Source: WHSW01 sp963777775
Lineage (GTDB): Bacteria > Actinomycetota > Thermoleophilia > Solirubrobacterales > 70-9
Direction of reading: 5' to 3'
Length of the DNA stretch: 64,000 nt
NCBI GenBank assembly: GCA_963777775.1
Contig: CAVZRL010000009.1
Location: 1,550,001 to 1,614,000, forward strand
Part shown: positions 8,188 through 16,399 of the stretch, in pieces
Position numbering within the stretch: position 1 is the stretch's first letter
Layout of the letters: every line of letters begins with the position of its first letter
The notes under the pieces: model-generated
Told to the model about the DNA's origin: nothing
Database searches by the model: none
Seen by the model: only the letters and a program-made list of their open reading frames with translations
Position numbers and translations under genes: made by a program

Positions 8188-9126
8188 ATGCTGGATCTGA
8201 AGCGACTGGCGATCCTGCGCGAGGTCTCGAGACAGGCTTCGTTCTCGGGCGCTGCGGACGAGCTCTACCTCTCGCAGTCGGCGGTCAGCCAGCAGATCGC
8301 GAACCTCGAGCGGGAGGTCGGGATGCAGCTCCTCGACCGCACCCGCGAGGGCCCGAAGCTGACCGACGCCGGCACGGTGCTGGTCGCGCACGCGGAAGCG
8401 GCGCTCGCCCGGCTTGACGAGGCCGAGCGTGAGCTTGCTGCGATCGCCGGACTCGAGGGGGGTGAGCTGCGCCTGGCGAGCTTCCCGTCCGCAAGCGCGA
8501 CGGTGCTCACCGAGGCCGTTTCAGCCTTTCACCAGCGCCACCCCGGCGTCCGGCTCTCCGTCCGAGACGCCGAGCCCGAGATCTCGCTGCCGCGCCTGCG
8601 CGGGGGCGAGCTCGACCTCGCGTTGAGCTTCGACTACCCGTCGGTCCCGGCGGCCGAGGAACGCGACCTCGATCAGACTCTGCTGCTCACCGAGTCGATG
8701 TACGTCGCGCTCCCCAAGCGCCATCCGCTGGCGAAGCGCGACGTCGTCCCGCTGATCGAGCTTTCCGACGCCGTCTGGCTGTCGGGTTCCTGCCCGAGCT
8801 CGTGCGGCGAGGCGGTGATCGGCGCCTGCCGGCGGGCCGGCTTCGAAGCCCGGGTCGGGTTCGAGTCCGATGACTACCACGTGATGCAGGGCTTCATCGC
8901 CGCCGGCCTCGGGGTCACTCTGCTGCCCGACCTGGCGCTTCCGACGCTGCGTCCCGAGCTCGTCGTCCGGCCGACCGATCCGCCGGCTCCGAGCCGGCGC
9001 GTGTGGGCCGTGACTCGGTCAGAGCAGGCGCGCTCGCCGGCGACCGAGGAGATGCTCGCGATCCTGACCGAGGTCGGCGCGGACTTCGCCGACCGCAGCC
9101 GCAAGCAACTCGAGCTCGCCGCGTAG
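8188..9126 (+). CDS. LysR-family transcriptional regulator
   Basis: About 312 aa, typical LTTR length. The N-terminal winged helix-turn-helix is clear: LAILREVSRQASFSGAADEL, then LSQSAVSQQIANLEREVG and LLDRTREGPKLTDAG. The C-terminal effector domain (about 90-295) has the two-lobed pattern (GELRLASFPSASATVLTEAV; ELDLALSFDY; GFIAAGLGVTLLPDLAL). Ligand and targets are unknown. It is divergent from the small gene at 7702-8049; LTTRs often control the divergent neighbour, but that neighbour gives no hint of an inducer. Confidence 0.92.
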   Translation: MLDLKRLAILREVSRQASFSGAADELYLSQSAVSQQIANLEREVGMQLLDRTREGPKLTDAGTVLVAHAEAALARLDEAERELAAIAGLEGGELRLASFPSASATVLTEAVSAFHQRHPGVRLSVRDAEPEISLPRLRGGELDLALSFDYPSVPAAEERDLDQTLLLTESMYVALPKRHPLAKRDVVPLIELSDAVWLSGSCPSSCGEAVIGACRRAGFEARVGFESDDYHVMQGFIAAGLGVTLLPDLALPTLRPELVVRPTDPPAPSRRVWAVTRSEQARSPATEEMLAILTEVGADFADRSRKQLELAA

Positions 9127-9152
9127 TCGGATCGAGCGCGGCACGACCGGCG

Positions 9153-11192
9153 TCAGGCGCAGCCGGAGACCTTGTCGCGCTCGCCACCACCGCCGCATCG
9201 ATCGTGGCCGGGGCCACCGATGAGGCGGTCCCGCCCGCCGCCTCCGCGCAGCCTGTCGCTGCCGCCGTTGCCCGCGAGCAGGTCTCGCCCGCCGGCGCCG
9301 CGGGCCCGATCCGCGCCTGGACCGGCACAGACGACGTCCCGCCCCTTGCCCGCGCTGATCACGTCCTTGCCTCCCGCGGCCACGATCACGTCCCGGCGCG
9401 GGGTGCCGCCGAGCCGGTCCCCGGCGGCCGTGCCGCTGATCGTCGCGATCCGACCCTTGCAGCGGGCCGGCTCGACCTCGACACCGACCGAGGCGAGGTC
9501 GGTGAGCCCGTCGGGATCGGTGACGCGAAGGCGGGCGACGTAGCTGCCCGGCTCGGCGTAGGTGTGGGCGAGTCGCGACGCGGAGCCGTCGTCGTACTCG
9601 CCGTCGCCGTCGAGGTCCCAGGCGAAGGCGAGCGCCCCGGACGGGCCGTTGGGATCGCTGGATTCGCGGGCATCGAGCTCGACGCGCAGGGGCGCGACCC
9701 CGGTCGCCGGCGTCGCCCGGGCGACGGCGGTGGGCCCGGTCCAGCGCACACGGCGCACCGTGCCGCCGAACAGGTCGACGTAGTAGAGCGAGCCGTCGGG
9801 ACCGAACTGCACGTCGACCGGGTAGGTCGCGGCGCCGACGAAGCGGCTCACCTGGCTCGGATCGGGCGCTCCGTCGCCGTCCGCGTCCCGGATCGCCCAG
9901 ATGCAGGCCCGTTGGATGTCGGCGAAGAACAGGGCCCCCTGATACGCGTCGGGGTATGAGGGGCCGCGCTCGAACGCGAGCCCGCTGACCGCCGAGGAGC
10001 TGGCGTCGTGGACGCAGCCGTCGCCCGCGGTGACCGTGGCCGTGTGGTCGTAGGAGAGGAACGGGTCGCCTTGCCCGCCCGCGGCGTAGAGCGACTCGCA
10101 GAGGTCGAGGCCGAGCGCGTCGTACCTCGACTGGCGGACGCCGCCCTCGAAGCAGGGCCAGCCGAAGTTGCGCACCTGGCCCGGCGGCAGCCGGTTGATC
10201 TCCTCGCTCGTGCTCCACCCGACGTCGCCGATCCAGAGCTCGTCGGTGCCGGGGCGGACCGCGAACCGGAACGGGTTGCGCAGCCCGTAGGCGACGATCC
10301 GGCGCGCGTTCGGGTCCTCGTTGCCCGCGCCGGGGTTGTCGGCCGGTGCCGCGCCGGTGACCGGGTCGACCCGGATCACCGTTCCCCCGAGCCCGGTCGG
10401 GTCGTCGGCTGAGCGCACGTCCTGTGCTCGCAGCGCCCCGCCTTCGCCGTCCGGGTCCCCGCACGCGTTCGCCGGTGTGCCGACCTGGCCGAAGTCCTCG
10501 CGGTAGTAATCCGCTCCCTCGCCGCCGCTGGCATAGAGCGCTCCGCTGGCACCGAAGCCGAGCGCGCCGACCGAGTGGGTTTCGAACTGCACGCACCAGT
10601 CGTCGATCAGGGTCGTCCGGTCGACCACCGCGCCGCCTCCGGGCGAGAGCTCGAGTCGCTCGAGCCGGCCGCTGGCCGGACAGCTCTCGGGCTCGGGGTC
10701 GCTGCCGTCGCGCGGCGGGTCGACGCAGTCGTCGAAGTCAGTACCCGCCGGCCCATAGAGCGGCGCGGCGCCGCCGACCTCCGCGTCGCGTGAGTAGAGC
10801 GCGTAGAGGTAGGGCCGAGTCGGGAAGTCGGGGTCGAGCTCGAGCCCGAGCAGCCCCCGGTTCTGCTCCACCGGGTTGTGGACCTGTGTCCGGTTGTCGT
10901 CGAGGACCTGCGCGGAGGTGTCGCCGATCCCGTCGAAGAGCTTGATCACGCCGCGCTGCTCGGCGACCACGATCCGTCCGTCGGGCGCAAAGCGGACCGC
11001 GGTCGGCAGGTTGAGCCCGGAGAGCACGGTCGATTCCTCGAATCCCGGTTGCAGCTCGGCGCCCCGGGCGCCGTCGGTACCCGCGAACAGCACCAGCACG
11101 CAGCCGCCCAGCGCCGCGAGCCGCCACGGCTTCGATCTCCCGATCCCCCCGATTTCGATCCCCGATCTCCGGCCTCTCGACCGGCCGATCAT
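9153..11192 (-). CDS. secreted PQQ-dependent sugar dehydrogenase-like protein with PKD domain and calcium-binding repeats
   Basis: About 679 aa with a signal peptide (LAALGGCVLVLFAGTDGARG). Residues about 45-470 form a GSDH/YliI-type six-bladed propeller: LNLPTAVRFAPDGRIVVAEQ, RGLLGLELDPDF, YALYSRD, AYGLRNPFRFAV and WIGDVGWSTSEEIN are family signatures of soluble aldose dehydrogenases. A PKD domain follows (ATPATGVAPLRVELDA, FAWDLDGDGEYDDGS, HTYAEPGSYVARLRV). The C-terminus (about 590-679) is a run of glycine/aspartate nonapeptides (DVISAGKGRDVVCAGPGADR) like RTX calcium-binding repeats, though shorter and more basic. An extracellular sugar-oxidising role is likely; PQQ binding is inferred from the family. 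Confidence 0.85.
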   Translation of the reverse strand: MIGRSRGRRSGIEIGGIGRSKPWRLAALGGCVLVLFAGTDGARGAELQPGFEESTVLSGLNLPTAVRFAPDGRIVVAEQRGVIKLFDGIGDTSAQVLDDNRTQVHNPVEQNRGLLGLELDPDFPTRPYLYALYSRDAEVGGAAPLYGPAGTDFDDCVDPPRDGSDPEPESCPASGRLERLELSPGGGAVVDRTTLIDDWCVQFETHSVGALGFGASGALYASGGEGADYYREDFGQVGTPANACGDPDGEGGALRAQDVRSADDPTGLGGTVIRVDPVTGAAPADNPGAGNEDPNARRIVAYGLRNPFRFAVRPGTDELWIGDVGWSTSEEINRLPPGQVRNFGWPCFEGGVRQSRYDALGLDLCESLYAAGGQGDPFLSYDHTATVTAGDGCVHDASSSAVSGLAFERGPSYPDAYQGALFFADIQRACIWAIRDADGDGAPDPSQVSRFVGAATYPVDVQFGPDGSLYYVDLFGGTVRRVRWTGPTAVARATPATGVAPLRVELDARESSDPNGPSGALAFAWDLDGDGEYDDGSASRLAHTYAEPGSYVARLRVTDPDGLTDLASVGVEVEPARCKGRIATISGTAAGDRLGGTPRRDVIVAAGGKDVISAGKGRDVVCAGPGADRARGAGGRDLLAGNGGSDRLRGGGGRDRLIGGPGHDRCGGGGERDKVSGCA

Positions 11193-11198
11193 ACGCCC

Positions 11199-11516
11199 CT
11201 ACGGCGAGCCGTTCGAGGCCTGGACGACCGCATTGGCGACCTGCGCATGCCAGTGCTGGTCGATCGGCTTGTGGTAGAGCGACAGCATCTCCCGGCGCAA
11301 CGTCGCGAGCTCGTCGGAGAACCACCAGCGCTCATGATCGGCGCGGTCCTCCCACATGGTGACCTGGCGGATGTGCAGAGGGTCGTCTTCGTTGCGCGAG
11401 AGGAAGGCGCTGCGGGCGCCGTAGGCGAGCGCGCGGTCGAGCGCCGGCCGCCAGACCTCGAGGAAGCGGTCGCGCCGGAACGGGATCACGTGCCACTCGA
11501 TGTAGTGGATCTCCAT
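11199..11516 (-). CDS. dimeric alpha-beta barrel (ABM/NIPSNAP-like) protein
   Basis: About 105 aa. MEIHYIEWHVIPFRRDRFLEVW, RSAFLSRNEDDPLHIRQVTMW and WWFSDELATLRREMLSLYH follow the strand-helix-strand pattern of small dimeric alpha-beta barrel proteins such as antibiotic biosynthesis monooxygenase-like (ABM) domains. No cofactor motif is evident and the substrate is unknown. It ends six bases before the start of the sugar dehydrogenase on the same strand, so the two are probably cotranscribed, and it lies 35 bp downstream of ccr's stop. Confidence 0.65.
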   Translation of the reverse strand: MEIHYIEWHVIPFRRDRFLEVWRPALDRALAYGARSAFLSRNEDDPLHIRQVTMWEDRADHERWWFSDELATLRREMLSLYHKPIDQHWHAQVANAVVQASNGSP

Positions 11517-11551
11517 CGCGCCCTAGCCTAACCGCGGACTGGATCGCCCAT

Positions 11552-12820
11552 CTAGGCCCCGACCTCGGCCCAGATCGCGCCCTCGCCGTCCTCGTGCTTG
11601 CCCTCGTCAGTCGAGGTGGCGCCGACCATGATCGAGATCTTGCCCGCGTGCTTGTTGTCGCGCAGGAGTTGGTGGGCGTGGGGGACGGCGTCGAACTCCA
11701 TCGCCTGCCAGAGCACGGGGCGGATCCTGCCCTCCGAGATCAGCGCGGTGGCGCGCATGCACTCATAGGCGTTGGCGAAGTGCGAGCCGAGGATCTCCTT
11801 CTGCTTCATCCACAGGTAGCGGACGTCGAAGTCGAGGTTGTACCCCGAGGTGGCGCCGCAGATCACGACCTTGCCGAACGGCTTGACGGCGAACACCGAG
11901 GTCGGGAAGGTCGCCTGCCCGACGTGCTCGAAGACGATGTCGGGGGCGTCGCCGAGGATCTGCTTGACCCGCTTCGCGAACCCGCGCGAGGCGGCGAAGC
12001 GCTCCTTATCGGCCGCGGGGTCGGCTGCCGGGTGGTTCGCGTCGCTGCGCATCATCTCGCCGAACTCGTTGCGGTTCACGTAGTCGACCGCGCCGAGCTG
12101 CTTGACCAGCTCGCCCTTCTCGTCCGAGGAGACGACGCCGACGGCGCTCGCGCCCGCCGCCGCGCAGAGCTGGGTCGCGAATACCCCGAGGCCGCCGGCG
12201 GCGCCCCAGATCAGCACCTTGTGGCCCGCCTGGAGCTTGCAGCGGTCGATCAGCATCCGATAGGCCGTGAAGTAGGTGAGGCCGAAGGCCGACGAGTCGA
12301 CCCAGGAGAGGTTGCGCGGCTTGGGCAGGAGCTGCTGGGCCTGGACCTTGGTGAACTGCGCGAACGAGCCCCAGGTCGTCTCGTAGCCCCAGATCATCTG
12401 GCTCGGCGCCGCGAGCGGATCGAGCCCGTGCACCTCGACGTCCTCGTAGGAAGCCTGGTTGCAGTGGATCACGACCTCGTCGCCGGGCTTCCACCGGGTC
12501 ACGCCCTCGCCGACCTTCCAGACGATCCCGGAGGCGTCCGAGCCGCCGATGTGGTGCCCGTACTCGGGGTGGTCGCCGTAGTTGAACACCGAGACCGGCT
12601 CGCCGAGTGCCGCCCAGACGTTGTTGAAGTTGACGCCGGCGGCCATCACCCGGACGACGACCTCGAACGCGCCCGGCTCGGGCACCTCGATCTCCTCGAC
12701 CTGGAACGCGTCCTTGGGCTCGCCCTCGCGCTCCTGGCGGATCACCCAGGCGGCCATCTTCGCCGGCAGCGTGCCGGGTTCCACGTCGAGCTTCGAAACG
12801 TCCGCCACGTCTACCGCCAA
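11552..12820 (-). CDS. ccr: crotonyl-CoA carboxylase/reductase
   Basis: NADPH-dependent reductive carboxylation of crotonyl-CoA to ethylmalonyl-CoA. About 422 aa of the zinc-independent MDR fold. Family signatures are GVNFNNVWAALGEPVSVF (with the Asn pair near the substrate), HIGGSDASGIVWKVG, VIHCNQASYEDVEVHGLDPL, SQMIWGYETTWGSFAQFTKV, the Rossmann motif IWGAAGGLGVFATQL, and KEILGSHFANAYE. Start is TTG 12820 with AGGAG upstream. It does not form an operon with ethylmalonyl-CoA mutase (4530-6530), but the pair marks the ethylmalonyl-CoA pathway for acetate-unit assimilation; in actinomycetes Ccr can also supply extender units. Confidence 0.93.
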   Translation of the reverse strand: MAVDVADVSKLDVEPGTLPAKMAAWVIRQEREGEPKDAFQVEEIEVPEPGAFEVVVRVMAAGVNFNNVWAALGEPVSVFNYGDHPEYGHHIGGSDASGIVWKVGEGVTRWKPGDEVVIHCNQASYEDVEVHGLDPLAAPSQMIWGYETTWGSFAQFTKVQAQQLLPKPRNLSWVDSSAFGLTYFTAYRMLIDRCKLQAGHKVLIWGAAGGLGVFATQLCAAAGASAVGVVSSDEKGELVKQLGAVDYVNRNEFGEMMRSDANHPAADPAADKERFAASRGFAKRVKQILGDAPDIVFEHVGQATFPTSVFAVKPFGKVVICGATSGYNLDFDVRYLWMKQKEILGSHFANAYECMRATALISEGRIRPVLWQAMEFDAVPHAHQLLRDNKHAGKISIMVGATSTDEGKHEDGEGAIWAEVGA

Positions 12821-12860
12821 CTGGGATCACTCCTGTCGTCTCGAGTTCTGAGCGCGCCGG

Positions 12861-14051
12861 ATGCTACGCGATAAGAATCCCCTGTCGATGAAGATCCACA
12901 CGCTCACCGACGGCGGCCAGCGGGCCGAGGACGTCGCCGAGACGGTGGCCGGCTTCGTGGGCGAGGCCCGCGAGTCGCTCGACCTCGCCCTCTATGACGT
13001 ACGCCTGCCGGGGGCCGCGGGGGAGATCGTCGCCGGCGCGCTGCGCGAGGCGGCCGGGCGGGGGGTGGAGGTGCGGCTGCTCTACAACGTCGACTCCGAC
13101 CGCCCTCCCGCCCTACATCCGCCGCCCGCGACCCGGCCCGAGATCCTCGCCGAGCTGCCGATCGACGCTCGGCCGGTGCCGGGGATCCCCGACCTGATGC
13201 ACCACAAGTACGCGGTCCGCGACCGCGCCGCGGTGCTGACCGGATCGGCGAACTGGACGGTCGATTCCTGGACCCGGCAGGAGAACGTGCTGGTCGCGGT
13301 CGAGTCCGGGCCGCTCGCCGGGGCGTACGCCGCGAACTTCGCCGAGCTCTGGGAGCACCGCGACGTCGAGCGCTCGGGCAGGGTCGAGCCGCGCGCGTTC
13401 GAGCTCGACAGGGGCACAACGGCCCGGGCCTGGTTCACGCCCGGCCACGGCGCCGAGCTGGCGCAGGCGATCGCGTCGGCGATCGGCTCGGCCCGGCGCC
13501 GGGTCCGGATCGCCTCTCCGGTGATCACCTCGGCCCCGATACTCGGCACCCTGGCCGAGCTCGGCCAGCGCGGCACGCTCGACATCGCGGGGGTGATCGA
13601 CGAGCCACAGACCGATGCCGTCTACGGCCAGTGGGCGACGAACGGTGTTTCGGCCTGGAAGATCCCGCTGCTCGCGAAGACGGTCCAGCTGCTCGAGCTC
13701 TCGGGCAAGCCCTCAACCCCGTGGGGTCCCGAGACAGTCCACGATTTCATGCACGCCAAGGTGACCGTGGCCGACGACACCGCCTTCGTCGGCTCGTTCA
13801 ACCTCTCGCGATCGGGGGAGCTGAATGCCGAGAACGTGCTCGAGCTTCGCGACCCGGCGGTCGCCGACACGCTGGCGGCGTTCGTCGACGCGGTCCGCGC
13901 CCGCTACCCGCCGTCCTCGGTGCCCGAACAGGCGATCGCGAGGATCTCCGGCAGCTCGTCGGCGAGTGAGGCGATCTCGGCGTCGGCCGGCGAGATTCGG
14001 CCCCCCGCGAGCAGCTCCGACCTCACCCAGCCCCAGAGCTCGGACCAGTAG
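12861..14051 (+). CDS. phospholipase D-like protein with two HKD motifs
   Basis: About 396 aa (an ATG at 12888 is an equally good start; neither has a clear ribosome-binding site). Two HxKx4D motifs are present, MHHKYAVRDRAAVLTGSANW and MHAKVTVADDTAFVGSFNLS, each followed by the usual GS(A/F)N. This is the two-domain phosphodiesterase/phospholipase D superfamily, acting on phospholipid or nucleic acid phosphodiesters. No signal peptide. The last 50 codons, low-complexity and Ser-rich, overlap the 3' end of the convergent LOG gene by 148 bp; the conserved domain ends near 13,920, so read-through into the neighbour may be an evolved extension after loss of an earlier stop. Confidence 0.85.
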   Translation: MLRDKNPLSMKIHTLTDGGQRAEDVAETVAGFVGEARESLDLALYDVRLPGAAGEIVAGALREAAGRGVEVRLLYNVDSDRPPALHPPPATRPEILAELPIDARPVPGIPDLMHHKYAVRDRAAVLTGSANWTVDSWTRQENVLVAVESGPLAGAYAANFAELWEHRDVERSGRVEPRAFELDRGTTARAWFTPGHGAELAQAIASAIGSARRRVRIASPVITSAPILGTLAELGQRGTLDIAGVIDEPQTDAVYGQWATNGVSAWKIPLLAKTVQLLELSGKPSTPWGPETVHDFMHAKVTVADDTAFVGSFNLSRSGELNAENVLELRDPAVADTLAAFVDAVRARYPPSSVPEQAIARISGSSSASEAISASAGEIRPPASSSDLTQPQSSDQ

Positions 14052-14596
14052 CCGCTGCCGACGAGCACCACCGGGCGGTCGATCGCCTCGCCGGTTTGGA
14101 TCAGGGTCAGGATCTCGAACGTCTCGTCGAGAGTGCCGAAGCCGCCGGGCAGGATCACGAACGAGCGCGAGTAGCGCACGAACATCAGCTTGCGAACGAA
14201 GAAGTAGTCGAAGGTGACCCCGACGTCGACATAGGGATTGAGCCGCTGCTCGGCTGGAAGCACGATGTTGAGCCCGACCGAGGTCGCCCCCGCGTCGCGC
14301 GCGCCGCGGTTCGCCGCCTCCATCAGGCCGGGCCCGCCTCCGGTGATCACCGCGAACCCGGCCTCGCCGACCGCACGGCCGATCGCCCGCGCCCGGGCGT
14401 ACTCGGGGTCATCCGCGGGGACCCGCGCCGAGCCGAAGACGCAGACCGCTGGACCGATCCCCGCCAGGCGCTCGAAGCCGGCCCGGAACTCGCGCTCGAT
14501 CTTCGCCAGCCGCTCCTCGTCGCTGTAGTACGAGACCACCCACGGCTGCTCGGCGCCGATCATCTCCTTGCCGCCGGTGGCCGGATCCACATCCAC
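13904..14596 (-). CDS. LOG family protein (TIGR00730-type, possible cytokinin riboside 5'-monophosphate phosphoribohydrolase)
   Basis: About 230 aa. Contains AVCVFGSARVP, the nucleotide-binding GFAVITGGGPGLMEAANRGA, and the diagnostic FVILPGGFGTLDETFEILTL (PGGxGTxxE). Members cleave the N-glycosidic bond of nucleoside 5'-monophosphates; the large LOG subgroup to which this belongs is often of unproven substrate in bacteria. Start at ATG 14596; a second ATG (MIGAEQPW) 33 bases in is an alternative. Convergent with the phospholipase D-like gene, with a 148-bp overlap. Confidence 0.88.
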   Translation of the reverse strand: MDVDPATGGKEMIGAEQPWVVSYYSDEERLAKIEREFRAGFERLAGIGPAVCVFGSARVPADDPEYARARAIGRAVGEAGFAVITGGGPGLMEAANRGARDAGATSVGLNIVLPAEQRLNPYVDVGVTFDYFFVRKLMFVRYSRSFVILPGGFGTLDETFEILTLIQTGEAIDRPVVLVGSGYWSELWGWVRSELLAGGRISPADAEIASLADELPEILAIACSGTEDGG

Positions 14597-14655
14597 CGCG
14601 CGATTGTCGCCTGTCAGCTTCGCGTCCGGGATCCCGACTACCTTCGAGAGCCCTC

Positions 14656-15930
14656 ATGGAAGCCTCGGAAAGCCCACAACTGCCGATCGAGACGAGCCCT
14701 GACGGGACCGTGCGGGCGCTCGGCGACCGGCTCGTGATCGAGTCGCTGACGGTCGAGGACGAGCGCGCCGCGAAGCTCGTTCGTGAACGCGCCGAGGCGG
14801 GCCACGCGCCGGCGCAGACCGTCCGCGACGCGGTCGAGATCGGGGCGCGGGTGCTCGAGCGGGAGGGGACGGCCGCGGAGGTTGACTACGTGCGGGCGGA
14901 GTTCGAGCGGCAGGCGAGCGAGCTGCGCGAGCGGCTCGGCAAGGCGCTTGAGTCCGGCGACGAGCTGCTCGCCGAGCGGATCACCGCAAGCTTCGACGGA
15001 ACGCGAGACGGCTCGGTGCAAAAGCAGATCGACTCCGTCCTGCGGGTGGCGCTGACCGAGCAGCGCGAAGCGCTGGTCAAGCAGTTCTCGGCCCAGGAGG
15101 GATCGAACCCGCTGTTCGACTTCAAGGACGCGATGGTCAAGGTCTATAAGGAGCTGGGCGCCCGCCAGCAGGCCGAGGGGGAGGAGAACCGGCGCGTGAT
15201 CGGCGAGCTGCGGCGCGAGGTGGTCGAGCTGCGCGAGCGCGGCGAGGCCGACAGCCGGGTTGCCGACGAGGCCGAGCGTGGAACGGCGAAGGGGCGCACG
15301 TTCGAGGACCTCGTGCACGCCACCCTGGAGGAGATCGCCCAGGGGCACGGGGACGCCGCGCATCACGTCGGCGACGCCTCGAGTGAGTCCGGCGGCAAGA
15401 AGGGCGACACCGTGGTCGAGATCGGCGGCGCTGTCGGTGGACCGCTGGCGACCGTCGTGTTCGAGGCCAAGAACAAGCGACTGTCGAAGAACGACGCCTG
15501 GACCGAGCTCAACAGCTGCATGGGCGAGCGTGACGCGACCTTCGCCGTGCTCGTCGTCGCCGGCGACGACAAGGTGCCGGCCGGGCTCGACGAGCTGACT
15601 GAGTACCAGGGCAACAAGATCATCGCCGTGCTCGATCGTGAGAGCCCCGACCCGCTGGCGCTGCGCCTGGTCTACCGCTACGCGCGCGCCCGCGTGCTCG
15701 CCGAGGGTGCCGCCGAGCTCGAGGTGGATGCGGCCGGTGTCCGCGACGCCGCCGAGGAGGCGGCGGCGCGGCTGAAGCGCGCCAACCGGGTCCGCAAGTC
15801 GCTCACCAACGTCACCAACAGCGCCAAGGCTGCGGGAGACGAGTTCGACGAGATGGTCGCCGACGTCGAGCGTTGCCTGGCGCGGATCGAGGGCCTGATC
15901 GCGGCGGCGACGACCGAAGAGCCGCGCTAG
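14656..15930 (+). CDS. coiled-coil protein with a PD-(D/E)XK-like nuclease domain
   Basis: About 424 aa, no assigned family that I recognise. Residues about 35-205 are highly charged heptad-like helix (FERQASELRERLGKALESGD; RRVIGELRREVVELRERGE). Residues about 210-330 look like the restriction-endonuclease fold: Glu217 in GRTFEDLV, Asp251 in KKGDTVVEI, then VVFEAKNK with Glu270-x-Lys272, followed by a helix and strand (WTELNSCMGERDATFAVLVV). A second helical region closes the protein. Coiled coil plus this core recalls RmuC, but the overall sequence differs. The nuclease assignment is inference from the D...ExK spacing. Single gene, divergent from the LOG gene. Confidence 0.7.
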   Translation: MEASESPQLPIETSPDGTVRALGDRLVIESLTVEDERAAKLVRERAEAGHAPAQTVRDAVEIGARVLEREGTAAEVDYVRAEFERQASELRERLGKALESGDELLAERITASFDGTRDGSVQKQIDSVLRVALTEQREALVKQFSAQEGSNPLFDFKDAMVKVYKELGARQQAEGEENRRVIGELRREVVELRERGEADSRVADEAERGTAKGRTFEDLVHATLEEIAQGHGDAAHHVGDASSESGGKKGDTVVEIGGAVGGPLATVVFEAKNKRLSKNDAWTELNSCMGERDATFAVLVVAGDDKVPAGLDELTEYQGNKIIAVLDRESPDPLALRLVYRYARARVLAEGAAELEVDAAGVRDAAEEAAARLKRANRVRKSLTNVTNSAKAAGDEFDEMVADVERCLARIEGLIAAATTEEPR

Positions 15931-15939
15931 CGGCCAGGG

Positions 15940-16356
15940 TCAGGGCAGAAGCAGCTCGTTCTGGGCGCTGGGACGCTGCGGACCGATCGTCAGTGTCGTA
16001 TCGGCAACCGTCGAGTCCTCAGCCGCCGAGACGGTGTACTCACCCTCGAGCAGCTCGGTCTTGAGCTGGCCCGTGTCGCCGGGCAGGATCTCCTCGCTGG
16101 CGGCGTCGGTCGGCCCTTCGAGCACCAGCGCCCCCGGCTCGCTCGACAGGTTCGCGATCGTGAACGTCGCCAGCCCGGCGCCGATCGCGCCGGTTGCCCT
16201 CGGGCTGACGCTGACCTCGGTGTCGTTGATCACGGCGGCGACCGAGACCGGGGAAGGCGGTCGCGGATCGTTGGCGAAGTCGTCGTCGCCGCAGGCCACG
16301 GTGCCGAGCCCGGCGACAAGCGCCGCCGCCGATCCGACGAGCCTCCTCACGCGCAT
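15940..16356 (-). CDS. putative lipoprotein
   Basis: About 138 aa. MRVRRLVGSAAALVAGLGTVACGDDD is a short basic n-region, hydrophobic h-region and a lipobox-like V-A-C, so Cys22 or thereabouts is the likely lipidated residue. The mature part is all-beta in character (VSVAAVINDTEVSVSPRATG; ATFTIANLSSEPGALVLEGP; LKTELLEGEYTVSAAEDST), resembling a small immunoglobulin- or cupredoxin-like sandwich, but without Cu ligands. Likely exported and anchored on the outer face of the membrane. Function unknown. It lies 43 bp downstream of ygfZ on the same strand. Confidence 0.7.
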   Translation of the reverse strand: MRVRRLVGSAAALVAGLGTVACGDDDFANDPRPPSPVSVAAVINDTEVSVSPRATGAIGAGLATFTIANLSSEPGALVLEGPTDAASEEILPGDTGQLKTELLEGEYTVSAAEDSTVADTTLTIGPQRPSAQNELLLP

Positions 16357-16399
16357 GATCGGGGCAACCCTAACCGAAGCCGCGGCACGGGCAGGCAGG

